From Pyrinomonadaceae bacterium (GTDB taxonomy: Bacteria; Acidobacteriota; Blastocatellia; Pyrinomonadales; Pyrinomonadaceae), in NCBI GenBank assembly GCA_026129865.1, contig JAHCHG010000003.1, positions 186,001 through 250,000 of the forward strand: DNA of 64,000 nucleotides, written 5' to 3'. Below are positions 9,371-17,125 of this stretch, one piece after another (position 1 is the first letter of the stretch; every line of letters begins with the position of its first letter). The notes beneath the pieces were generated by a model. It was not told the origin of the DNA and ran no database searches. It saw only the letters and a program-made list of their open reading frames with translations. A program made the position numbers and the translations under genes.

Positions 9371-11167
9371 GTGAAACCGACTGATATTTCCGATCCTGAA
9401 TATTTCCACAAAGTTGTTGACTGCCAATACGCTTGTCCGGCGCACACTCCCGTTCCCGAATATATTCGGCTCATTGCGGAAGGAAAATATACGGAAGCAT
9501 ATATGATCAATTGGGATTCCAATGTCTTTCCGGGAATCTTGGGCAGAACGTGTGACCGTCCGTGCGAACCTGCGTGTCGTCGCGGGCGCGTTGAAGAAGA
9601 GCCGGTGGCGATTTGCCGTCTGAAGCGCGTTGCGGCGGATAATAAAAACGATGTGAAAAGTCTGATGCCGCAGGGACCGTTTGCGCCGAACGGGAAAAAG
9701 ATCGCACTGATCGGTGCGGGACCGGCTTCGTTGACTGTTGCACGCGATCTTGCGCCGCTTGGCTATGAAATTCATCTTTACGACGATCAAAGCAGAGGCG
9801 GCGGATTTATGGTTACGCAGATTCCCGCGTTTCGTTTGCCCGTAACGGTTTTGGATGAAGAGGTAAATTATGTTCTCGATATGGATGGAATCCATACTCA
9901 TTTCAATCAATATGTCGAGAGTCTAAAGGAAATTTTGGATAAAGATTACGATGCGGTTTTTATCGGAACGGGCGCACCTCGTGGAAAGGATTTAACGAAA
10001 CTGCCGGGACGTTGGGATACGGATAAAAATATACATATCGGAATTGATTGGCTGGCGAGCGTTGCTTTTGAACATACGACTTCGATCGGGAAAAAAGTGA
10101 TCGTTGTCGGCGGCGGAAATACGGCGATGGATTGCTGCCGAACTTCGCGTCGGATCGGCGGCGAAGATGTCAAAGTCGTTGTTCGAAGTCCTTTTGAAGA
10201 TATGAAAGCGTCGCCGTGGGAAAAAGAAGACGCGATGCATGAAGACATCCCGATCCTTGATAACCACAATCCGAAATCCTTCGTCGTCGAAGACGGCAAA
10301 TTAAAAGGAATGACCTTTGAAAGAGTCGAACCCGTTTATGATGAAAACGGCAGACGCAAATTAGTTCCGACGGGCGAACCGGATGTTTTTATCGAAGCGG
10401 ACGACGTAATTATGGCAATCGGACAAGATAACGCTTTCCCGTGGATCGAAAAAGACATCGGCATCGAATTCGGCGAATGGGATATGCCGGTCGTTGATAA
10501 GGTCACGTTTCAAACCACTCATCCGAAAGTTTTCATCGGCGGCGACGCGGCTTTCGGTCCCGAAAATATCATCACAGCGGTCGCACACGGACATCAAGCG
10601 GCGGTTTCGATTCACCGTTTGTGCAGCGGCGAAGATGTTCACGACAGACTCGCGCCGTTCGTCAATCTGCAAAGTCAGAAAATGGGCATTCACGAATGGG
10701 CTTACGACAGCGAGATCGCGCACGATCCGCGTTACATCGTGCCGCAAGCCGATAAATCGATCACCTTAAAAGACCGCAAACAGGAAGTCGAACTCGGATT
10801 TGACCGTTTGGAAGGTTTCAAAGAAGCGCAACGCTGTCTGAATTGCGACGTGCAAACAGTTTTCACCGAATCGAAATGTATCGAATGCGATGCCTGTGTG
10901 GACATTTGTCCGACGGCTTGCATCACTTTTACGGGAAATGAAGAGGAAGAATTGGATCTGCGGGCGAAATTAAAAGTTCCTGCGCTCAATGAAACCCAAG
11001 ACCTTTACGTTTCCGACACTCTACCGCAAACGGCGCGAATAATGGTCAAAGACGAAGACGTTTGCCTGCACTGCGGTTTATGCGCCGAACGATGTCCGAC
11101 AGCGGCGTGGGATATGCAGAAGTTTTTCTACAATGTGACGAAAACTTATTCTGGATGTGAAAAATAA
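9371..11167 (+). CDS. GltD-like NAD(P)H flavoprotein with ferredoxin domains
   Basis: The product (598 residues from the GTG at 9371; the frame is open back to 9278) is a glutamate synthase small-subunit-like oxidoreductase. Its parts, in order, are: an N-terminal Fe-S region with CQYACPAHTPVPEYI and GRTCDRPCEPACRRG; an FAD site LIGAGPASLTVARDLA; an NAD(P)H site VIVVGGGNTAMDCC; and two C-terminal 4Fe-4S motifs, CIECDACVDICPTAC and CLHCGLCAERCPTA. It should pass electrons between NAD(P)H and ferredoxin-level carriers. KorA and KorB genes follow on the same strand, so it likely serves the 2-oxoacid:ferredoxin oxidoreductase as its electron outlet. The partnership is inferred from position. Confidence 0.85.
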   Translation: MKPTDISDPEYFHKVVDCQYACPAHTPVPEYIRLIAEGKYTEAYMINWDSNVFPGILGRTCDRPCEPACRRGRVEEEPVAICRLKRVAADNKNDVKSLMPQGPFAPNGKKIALIGAGPASLTVARDLAPLGYEIHLYDDQSRGGGFMVTQIPAFRLPVTVLDEEVNYVLDMDGIHTHFNQYVESLKEILDKDYDAVFIGTGAPRGKDLTKLPGRWDTDKNIHIGIDWLASVAFEHTTSIGKKVIVVGGGNTAMDCCRTSRRIGGEDVKVVVRSPFEDMKASPWEKEDAMHEDIPILDNHNPKSFVVEDGKLKGMTFERVEPVYDENGRRKLVPTGEPDVFIEADDVIMAIGQDNAFPWIEKDIGIEFGEWDMPVVDKVTFQTTHPKVFIGGDAAFGPENIITAVAHGHQAAVSIHRLCSGEDVHDRLAPFVNLQSQKMGIHEWAYDSEIAHDPRYIVPQADKSITLKDRKQEVELGFDRLEGFKEAQRCLNCDVQTVFTESKCIECDACVDICPTACITFTGNEEEELDLRAKLKVPALNETQDLYVSDTLPQTARIMVKDEDVCLHCGLCAERCPTAAWDMQKFFYNVTKTYSGCEK

Positions 11168-11168
11168 G

Positions 11169-11891
11169 ATGAAAAAAAATGTTTCTTTGAAAAATTCGAG
11201 TTTTATTGCATTAATTATTCTGATTTTCTTTGCTTTAGCCTGTGTAAATTCAGGGAATCGAAACTCTCAATCATCTACACTGACTGGTTCTAATAATTCT
11301 TTAGCCAATTCTAATTCCACTAATCAAAGTAGTTCTGACGCAACTTCTTCGCTGAAAAATTTTGCTGTAAGCACTATTTGCTCAATTCCAAAAGAAATCG
11401 CACCAAATACTCCATACGCAAATCTTGGCGGAGGAAATTGGGGAAAATGGAATGACTCCGGCGGTAATTTGGATTATGGATGTAACGGCGGAAAAGATTC
11501 AGTAAAAGTTAAAGGAGATGACAACGGGGACGTTACAGCAGAATACGGTGCAATTGGTGATGCGGATGTTGTCCATTATGTTTCAGCAGAATACATGGCA
11601 ATGCAATACACAGGATTAACTCCAACTGAAAAGAAATTCAGACAAGAATACGCAGATTTCTGCGACAAATTGGCGTTGAAGTTTTACGGCGTAAAACTAC
11701 CTGAAAAATTTAGAAAACGATTATTAGATGAATCAACTTATTCTACATCTGGAACAGCCAACGAATATAGTGAAAAAGTTGGAGAAGGTTACGTTAATTT
11801 GTCTTCAAATAAAAATAAAAACGTAATGGTCTTGCTAGATGTTCATTACTTCTCCAGCGAGGAAGAATTCAAAAAATATAAAGATTCTTAG
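11169..11891 (+). CDS. Hypothetical lipoprotein
   Basis: I do not recognise the family. The ATG at 11169 is preferred over the GTG at 11157, which overlaps the preceding gene. The product then begins MKKNVSLKNS with a hydrophobic core and a lipobox FALAC (Cys at about residue 25), followed by an Asn/Ser-rich linker typical of lipoproteins. The mature part has YANLGGGNWGKWNDSGGNLDYGC and a lysine-rich C-terminus. The local base composition is clearly more A+T rich than the neighbouring enzyme genes. It separates the GltD-like gene from korA, so it may be a later insertion. Confidence 0.6.
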   Translation: MKKNVSLKNSSFIALIILIFFALACVNSGNRNSQSSTLTGSNNSLANSNSTNQSSSDATSSLKNFAVSTICSIPKEIAPNTPYANLGGGNWGKWNDSGGNLDYGCNGGKDSVKVKGDDNGDVTAEYGAIGDADVVHYVSAEYMAMQYTGLTPTEKKFRQEYADFCDKLALKFYGVKLPEKFRKRLLDESTYSTSGTANEYSEKVGEGYVNLSSNKNKNVMVLLDVHYFSSEEEFKKYKDS

Positions 11892-11935
11892 ATAGTTTTC
11901 AAGGTATAATTTTTAACTTGAAAACGTATTTTTCA

Positions 11936-11980
11936 GCCCGTGAAACGGGCAATTGCATAAAGCCCGGCGCGACAACGCCG
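11936..11980. repeat. Intergenic palindromes of REP type
   Basis: GCCCGTGAAACGGGC (11936-11950) is a perfect 5-bp stem with a 5-nt loop. It is followed by CGGCG/CGCCG around 11965-11980. The pair lies between the lipoprotein gene and the DUF433 gene. It looks like a two-hairpin repeat unit and lacks a T-run, so it is not a typical terminator. Confidence 0.5.
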
Positions 11981-12014
11981 AATACAGTTACGAGGAGTTT
12001 TCTTTAACGTAAAC

Positions 12015-12362
12015 GTGATAAACAAATTTGGTATGAGCGTTACATCAACATACGAAATAAATTTAACGAAAACAAAAGGCGGCGTTTTACGAATCGGCAA
12101 GACTCGCGTATCGCTCGATTCGGTAATTACGGCGTTTAATCAAGGCGCAACACCGGAACAGATTGTTTATGATTTCGATACTTTAACTTTATCCGAAGTT
12201 TACGCCGCGATCAGCTATTATCTGCAAAATCGTGAAACGGTAGATTCGTATTTGGCGAAAAGAGCGAAGCAAAATGATAAATTGCGCGAGGCGAACGACG
12301 CGCGTTTTGAGCATCAGGGAATCCGCGAAAAACTTTTAGCCAGACGGCGCAAAGCGGCTTAA
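12015..12362 (+). CDS. DUF433 antitoxin-like protein
   Basis: A 115-residue protein (109 if the ATG at 12033 is used). GGVLRIGKTRVSLDSVITAFNQGATPEQIVYDF followed by TLSEVYAAISYYL is the DUF433 winged-helix signature. DUF433 proteins form pairs with PIN-like DUF5615 proteins and act as antitoxin and DNA-binding repressor by analogy with other type II systems. The stop codon lies 8 nt before the DUF5615 gene, consistent with an operon. GGAG at 11994-11997 is 17 nt from the GTG at 12015, so the exact start is uncertain. Confidence 0.82.
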   Translation: MINKFGMSVTSTYEINLTKTKGGVLRIGKTRVSLDSVITAFNQGATPEQIVYDFDTLTLSEVYAAISYYLQNRETVDSYLAKRAKQNDKLREANDARFEHQGIREKLLARRRKAA

Positions 12363-12370
12363 TTCACTCT

Positions 12371-12721
12371 ATGAAACTTATCGCCGACGAAGATTTTAAC
12401 GGCAGAATCGTGCGCGGTTTGCTTCGCCGGTTTCCGCCGCTCGATCTGGTTCGCGTTCAGGATGTCGGATTGATAGAGAAACACGATACGGAAGTTCTTG
12501 CTTGGGCGGCTGAAGAAAATCGTCTGGTTTTGACGCACGATTTCGCAACGATGATTGATTTTGCAAATAACCGCGTCGCCGAAGGTTTAAAGATGCCGGG
12601 AATCATCGCCGTGCCGCAGGATTTAGCGATTGGCGAAGCTATAGAAGAGATTTCATTGCTGATCGAATACAGTCTTGAAAATGAATTGGAAAAACAAATT
12701 GTTTTTATTCCCTTGAAATAG
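12371..12721 (+). CDS. DUF5615 PIN-like toxin
   Basis: A 116-residue protein of the PIN-like DUF5615 (Mut7-C related) family. The acidic residues expected at the nuclease site are visible: D7 and D9 in LIADEDF, the QDVGL segment, and the D of LTHDFATM. These proteins are probable RNases neutralised by the DUF433 partner encoded directly upstream. The function is inferred from the family and pairing. The pair sits between the GltD-like gene and korA, within what should be one metabolic gene set. Confidence 0.82.
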   Translation: MKLIADEDFNGRIVRGLLRRFPPLDLVRVQDVGLIEKHDTEVLAWAAEENRLVLTHDFATMIDFANNRVAEGLKMPGIIAVPQDLAIGEAIEEISLLIEYSLENELEKQIVFIPLK

Positions 12722-12734
12722 TAAAGAAAAACTA

Positions 12735-12855
12735 ACCACAGATGTACACGGATAAACACAGATTAAACCGAATAGATTTTGATTTATCAAATTTATTTTG
12801 GTTGAGTTTTATCTCTTAATAATCTTAAAAAATCTGTGTCCATCTGTGATTAAAA
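12735..12855. repeat. Inverted repeat of the CACAGATG family
   Basis: The left arm reads CCACAGATGTACACGGAT then AAACACAGATT (from 12735). The right arm reads AATCTGTGTCCATCTGTGAT (from 12831), which is close to its reverse complement. The A+T-rich centre is about 70 bp. Repeats with this wording are scattered through many bacterial genomes. It fills the gap between the DUF5615 gene and korA and probably holds the korA promoter region. Confidence 0.6.
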
Positions 12856-12866
12856 ACTCTTATATA

Positions 12867-14663
12867 ATGAGCGAAAATAAAACCAACGATTTTGTGATCA
12901 GATTTGCCAACGTCAACGGTACAGGTTCGGCGAGTGCGAATTCGCTTTTTACGAAATCTATTTTTCGGATGGGAATTCCGGTTACGCCGAAGAATATTTT
13001 TCCTTCAAATATTCAGGGATTGCCGACCTGGTATGAAGTTCGCGTTTCGGAAAAAGGTTTTCTCGGGCGGCGCGAAGGCATTGATCTGATGGTCTGCGTC
13101 AATCCGCAGAGTATGGCGAAAGATGTTCAGAGCGTGAAATCCGGCGGTTATTTTCTTTACGACAATTCCAAACCTCTGCATTCACAGTTTATCCGCGAAG
13201 ATATAAATTACATCGGAATTCCGATGACGAAACTCTGCAACGACGCTTTTACAGATGCGCGGCAACGCCAGCTTTTCAAAAATATCGTCTATGTCGGTGC
13301 GCTTTCCGCGCTTTTCGAAATCGAATTCGAAGTGATTGTTTCACTTTTGGGCGAACAATTTAAAGGCAAAGAAAAATTGATCGAACCGAATATAAAATCG
13401 CTCAAAATGGGCGTTGATTACGTTCACGAAAATTTTGAATATCCGCTCGATATTCGCGTGGAAAGACGCGATTTGGTTGGCGACAAGATAATGATTGACG
13501 GGAACACGGCGTGCGGACTCGGCGCGGTTTATGCAGGCGCGACGGTTGCGGCTTGGTATCCGATCACGCCTTCGACTTCCGTGGTCGAAGCGTTCGGAAA
13601 ATACGCTAAGAAACTGCGCGTTGATAAAGAAACGGGCAAAAATAATTTTGCGATAGTTCAGGCGGAAGACGAACTTGCCGCTATCGGAATGGTTATCGGC
13701 GCAAATTGGAACGGTGCGCGTTCATTTACGGCAACGAGCGGTCCGGGCGTTTCTTTGATGAATGAATTCTTAGGTTTGGCATATTTTGCCGAAATTCCGA
13801 CCGTTTTAATTGACGTTCAGCGAACCGGACCTTCGACCGGAATGCCGACTCGGACGCAGCAATCCGACATTTTTGAAGCCGCCTACGCTTCGCACGGCGA
13901 CACGAAACATGTTTTGCTTTTTCCGGCTTCGCCCAAGGAATGTTTTGAAATGACGGCTGATGCGTTTGATCTAGCCGAGCGTCTGCAGACGCCGGTTATC
14001 CTGATGACCGATCTCGATCTGGGCATGAACGATCATGTTACATCGCCTTTCGAATGGGACGATTCACGAAAATACGATCGCGGAAAGGTTCTGGACGAAG
14101 CCGGGCTGGAAGCTTTGGAAAGATACGGAAGATATCTTGACGTAGACGGCGACGGAATTCCGTTTCGGACGATTCCCGGAACTCATTTAACAAAGGGCGC
14201 CTTTACTACGCGCGGCACGTCGCGCGACGAATATGCCGTTTACACCGAAGACGGCGGCGCGTATAAACGGAACGTCGATCGATTGATCACAAAATTCAAC
14301 ACGGCAAAAGAACTCGTGCCGAAACCGGAGTTCTATCAATCAGAAAACGCGTCCGAAAACGGCGTAATCTTTTTCGGTACTTCTACTTATGCCGCGGAAG
14401 AAGCGATCGAATTGCTAAAAGACGAACAAATTCCGCTCGACGCAATGCGCGTTCGCAGTTTTCCGTTCGGAAAAGAATTCGAAGACTTTGTAAATTGGCA
14501 CGAAAAGATCTTCGTGATCGAACAAAACCGCGACGCGCAATTTAAGAGTCTGATGATGATCGAATTGGGCGTAAATCCTGAAAAACTCGATTCGATTCTA
14601 AATTACGATGGAACGCCGATTACGGCTGATAATATTTTGAATCAAATAAAATCAGAGTTGTAA
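12867..14663 (+). CDS. korA: 2-oxoacid:ferredoxin oxidoreductase, gamma-alpha fused subunit
   Basis: The start is the ATG at 12867 (MSENKTNDFVIRFANVNGTGSAS); the in-frame extension upstream lies in a repeat. At 598 residues it holds two modules. Residues 1 to about 190 are the gamma module (GTGSASANSLFTKSIFRMG, YEVRVSEKGFLGRREGIDLMV). The alpha module starts near GNTACGLGAVYAGATVAAWYPITPSTS and continues through TATSGPGVSLMNEFLGLAYFAEIPTVLIDVQR. This fused arrangement is typical of KorA-type subunits that oxidise 2-oxoglutarate to succinyl-CoA while reducing ferredoxin. The KorB gene follows 1.3 kb later, with other genes between, which is unusual. Confidence 0.9.
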   Translation: MSENKTNDFVIRFANVNGTGSASANSLFTKSIFRMGIPVTPKNIFPSNIQGLPTWYEVRVSEKGFLGRREGIDLMVCVNPQSMAKDVQSVKSGGYFLYDNSKPLHSQFIREDINYIGIPMTKLCNDAFTDARQRQLFKNIVYVGALSALFEIEFEVIVSLLGEQFKGKEKLIEPNIKSLKMGVDYVHENFEYPLDIRVERRDLVGDKIMIDGNTACGLGAVYAGATVAAWYPITPSTSVVEAFGKYAKKLRVDKETGKNNFAIVQAEDELAAIGMVIGANWNGARSFTATSGPGVSLMNEFLGLAYFAEIPTVLIDVQRTGPSTGMPTRTQQSDIFEAAYASHGDTKHVLLFPASPKECFEMTADAFDLAERLQTPVILMTDLDLGMNDHVTSPFEWDDSRKYDRGKVLDEAGLEALERYGRYLDVDGDGIPFRTIPGTHLTKGAFTTRGTSRDEYAVYTEDGGAYKRNVDRLITKFNTAKELVPKPEFYQSENASENGVIFFGTSTYAAEEAIELLKDEQIPLDAMRVRSFPFGKEFEDFVNWHEKIFVIEQNRDAQFKSLMMIELGVNPEKLDSILNYDGTPITADNILNQIKSEL

Positions 14664-14678
14664 ACTTTTTTATAAAAC

Positions 14679-14975
14679 ATGCGTTACGATTTTGAATGGG
14701 ACATCCGAAAAGCTCAAAGGAATGTTCGTAAACATAAAATTAGCTTTGAAAGAGCGACTACAGTCTTCCGCGACCCGAATCTTCTTTCAGTCTCCGATGA
14801 AGAACATAGCGAAAATGAGCAAAGATGGCTGACAATGGGATTAGACGAAAACGGAATTCTTTTAGTGATTTCGCACAAATTTGAAAATTTGAGCCCTGAA
14901 GTTAGTCGAATCAGATTAATATCGGCACGCAAAGCGACCAAATCAGAGGAAGAAAAATATGAAGAAGGAATATGA
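14679..14975 (+). CDS. brnT: BrnT-family toxin
   Basis: A 98-residue protein beginning MRYDFEWDIRKAQRNVRKHKISFERATTVF, the standard BrnT opening (FEWD..KA..N..KH.ISFE.A..VF). It ends with RIRLISARKATKSEEEKYE. BrnT is an RNase with a RelE-like fold that halts translation and is bound by BrnA. The toxin gene precedes its antitoxin and overlaps it by 17 nt, the usual order for brnTA. It begins 15 nt after the korA stop codon. Confidence 0.88.
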   Translation: MRYDFEWDIRKAQRNVRKHKISFERATTVFRDPNLLSVSDEEHSENEQRWLTMGLDENGILLVISHKFENLSPEVSRIRLISARKATKSEEEKYEEGI

Positions 14976-15153
14976 TTTTTCAAAGGGCATAAGAGGCAGA
15001 TTTTACAACCCTGATGGCGAATTTAATTTGCCAATCTACCTCGAGCCTGAAATAGCCGAATTCGTGCAAAAATTGGCAGAAGAGAAAAACGTTGACCGCA
15101 GCCAGATCGTCAACCGACTTTTAGAAAAGGATAAGGAAATTATTGAGTTATAG
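14959..15153 (+). CDS. BrnA-like antitoxin
   Basis: A 64-residue protein. KKEYDFSKGIRGRFYNPDGEFNLPIYLEPEIAEFVQKLAE is the N-terminal and ribbon part seen in antitoxins paired with BrnT. The C-terminal half (VDRSQIVNRLLEKDKEI) resembles the helix of a ribbon-helix-helix DNA-binding fold. It should bind and inhibit the upstream BrnT and repress the operon. The assignment rests on pairing and on this motif. Confidence 0.8.
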   Translation: MKKEYDFSKGIRGRFYNPDGEFNLPIYLEPEIAEFVQKLAEEKNVDRSQIVNRLLEKDKEIIEL

Positions 15154-15182
15154 ATATGACTTAAATGTTTTGAATTCTCAAA

Positions 15183-15938
15183 ATGTGGAAAATTGAAAAT
15201 CCAAAATTTGAAGAAATAACTTTGGACTTCTCGAGTTCAGAACAAGGAAAATTTCCGGCAACGTGGCTTGTTTCAGAAGGTGTTGAAATAATTAACGCCA
15301 TTGAATTAATAGAGTGGGAAGACAACGTAATTCAAGTTTTCGTTTGCGATCATTGCGGCACTGTCAGATGTGCATCAGGCGGTTGGATCACGCTTCGATC
15401 TTCAGGAGATTTGGTTTTATTGATGCCCGCCTATGAAGCAATGAACGAAGATAGTTGGAGTCAAACGGAATTCAGTCCGCCGTATTTCATTAGAAAAAAC
15501 GGAGCCGCGTATTTTGATAAACAAATTTACGAATCCCTGCGTGAACAAATTACCGAGTTGCCGAAGTTTGAAAAAATAAAGCCGTTACAGATGCGAGAAG
15601 CGATGTGGCTTGTGCAGCTAAATGCGCCCTTACAAATCTTAGGCGAACCGTCAACTCTCGAAATAGATCGTCGCAAATTTGATTTTGCGGTTGGCGCATC
15701 AGAAGGTGAAGCGAAAGAAATTATAAAGGAAGCAGAACAATTATTACGGGCAAATTTTGAAAATCAATCATCTGCTTATTTGCGACGATTATCGCAGAAT
15801 GAAGAATCCATTTGGCTGTTTTTGGACGCGGCAGAATTTATAGATTGGCAAGTAGTAACTTTATCGCCAGGAAAGTATAAATTCGTATTAGATAATGAGT
15901 TTGTAATAGAAAACGGAGACTTTCCAAATTCAGATTAA
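15183..15938 (+). CDS. Hypothetical protein, possible zinc-binding motif
   Basis: A 251-residue protein that I do not recognise. It has no signal peptide or membrane helix. A Cys/His cluster CDHCGTVRC (C55, H57, C58, C63) could bind zinc or be redox active. The N-terminal part is beta-rich and acidic; the C-terminal half is helical with charged residues (EGEAKEIIKEAEQLLRANFENQ). The base composition is A+T rich relative to the neighbouring korB. It lies 29 nt after the BrnA-like gene and 22 nt before korB, so it may belong to the same inserted segment as brnTA. No function can be assigned. Confidence 0.6.
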   Translation: MWKIENPKFEEITLDFSSSEQGKFPATWLVSEGVEIINAIELIEWEDNVIQVFVCDHCGTVRCASGGWITLRSSGDLVLLMPAYEAMNEDSWSQTEFSPPYFIRKNGAAYFDKQIYESLREQITELPKFEKIKPLQMREAMWLVQLNAPLQILGEPSTLEIDRRKFDFAVGASEGEAKEIIKEAEQLLRANFENQSSAYLRRLSQNEESIWLFLDAAEFIDWQVVTLSPGKYKFVLDNEFVIENGDFPNSD

Positions 15939-15960
15939 TTTAATTGTAGAAAACTAAAAT

Positions 15961-17013
15961 ATGTCATACGTCCGCTCAAAATTTCGCCATCCGGCGCTGC
16001 CAAAGAACGATTTGGGTTACACGGTCGATTATTATGAAGGCTCGATCTCGACTCTTTGCGCGGGCTGCGGGCATGATTCGATCAGTGCGGCGATTGCCGA
16101 GGCTTGTTTTGAACTCAACATCGAACCGCACAAGGTCGCTAAACTTTCGGGAATCGGCTGTTCTTCAAAAACGCCGGCATATTTTTTGAACAGTTCGCAC
16201 GGGTTTAACAGCGTTCACGGGCGAATGCCGTCGGTCGCGACGGGTGCGAATTTGGCGAATAAAAAGCTCAGATACATCGGAATTTCCGGCGATGGCGACA
16301 CGGCTTCGATCGGGATGGGACAATTCGTTCACGTCATCCGAAGAAATCTCAATATGGTTTACATCGTGATGAACAACGGCTGCTACGGTCTGACCAAAGG
16401 ACAGGATTCGGCGACCGCGGATGCAGGTTCGAAGAATAAATCGGGAAACGTGAACCTGTTTGAATCGATCGATCTTGCCAGCCTTGCCATCGAACTCGGT
16501 GCGACGTTCGTCGCCCAAAGCTTTTCGGGCGACAAGGAGCAGCTGATCCCGCTCCTAAAAGCCGCGATGAACCATCAGGGATTTGCGTTCATAAATGTCA
16601 TAAGCCCATGCGTTACGTTTAACAACAATGTCGGCTCTACAAAATCTTACGATTATGTTCGTGAACATATGGAAGCGACCGCGACGTTTGATTTTGTGCC
16701 GATCTCGAAACAGATCACGGCAAATTATGAAGAGGGAAGCATCGAAGCCGTGAAAATGCACGACGGTTCGCAAATTTTGCTTCACAAAATAACGCCCGAC
16801 TGGGACCCGCTTGACCGTTTGAAAGCGACGGAAGCCGTTCGTCAGGCAAAGCGAAAGAACGAGATCCTGACCGGTTTGCTTTATCTGAATTCCGACGCTA
16901 TAAATCTTCATGGACTTCTTGAGACCAGCGATACACCATTGAATTCGTTGCGAGAAAACGATCTCTGTCCCGGTTCGGAAATCTTAGAAGGAATCAATGA
17001 AAGTTTTCGCTAG
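15961..17013 (+). CDS. korB: 2-oxoacid:ferredoxin oxidoreductase, beta subunit
   Basis: A 350-residue thiamine-diphosphate subunit. Early Cys motifs (LCAGCGHDSISAAIAEA, then KLSGIGCSSKTP) bind the iron-sulfur cluster in this family. The TPP/Mg2+ motif is GISGDGDTASIGMGQFVHV through NMVYIVMNNGCYGLTKGQ. NVISPCVTFNN follows, as in KorB and PorB. With KorA it forms the complex that decarboxylates 2-oxoglutarate (or another 2-oxoacid) and reduces ferredoxin. No clear ribosome binding site precedes the ATG (AGAAAACTAAAAT). A perfect inverted repeat begins 4 nt after the stop codon. Confidence 0.9.
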   Translation: MSYVRSKFRHPALPKNDLGYTVDYYEGSISTLCAGCGHDSISAAIAEACFELNIEPHKVAKLSGIGCSSKTPAYFLNSSHGFNSVHGRMPSVATGANLANKKLRYIGISGDGDTASIGMGQFVHVIRRNLNMVYIVMNNGCYGLTKGQDSATADAGSKNKSGNVNLFESIDLASLAIELGATFVAQSFSGDKEQLIPLLKAAMNHQGFAFINVISPCVTFNNNVGSTKSYDYVREHMEATATFDFVPISKQITANYEEGSIEAVKMHDGSQILLHKITPDWDPLDRLKATEAVRQAKRKNEILTGLLYLNSDAINLHGLLETSDTPLNSLRENDLCPGSEILEGINESFR

Positions 17014-17017
17014 CGCC

Positions 17018-17118
17018 GGAGCGCAGGCTGCCAGCCTGCGTGTCTGAAAGTCTCGGGACATCCGAAATTCGAAGTAAATTTAACCTAATTTTTGACGCAG
17101 GCTGGCAGCCTGCGCTCC
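17018..17118. repeat. 101-bp element with perfect 24-nt terminal inverted repeats
   Basis: The arms at 17018-17041 and 17095-17118 are exact reverse complements (24 of 24). Each arm also folds on itself (GCAGGCT/AGCCTGC). A run of six T follows at 17120-17125, so on the + strand it can also act as a terminator for korB. The threonine aldolase ATG begins right after the T-run at 17126, leaving no room for a normal ribosome binding site. Its outer bases GGAGCGCA match the outer part of the element at 58161-58294. Confidence 0.8.
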
Positions 17119-17125
17119 CTTTTTT

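Noticed and set aside
17018-17118. Insertion sequence
   Set aside because: Although it has terminal inverted repeats, it is only 101 bp long and has no transposase. It is kept as a short non-coding element.
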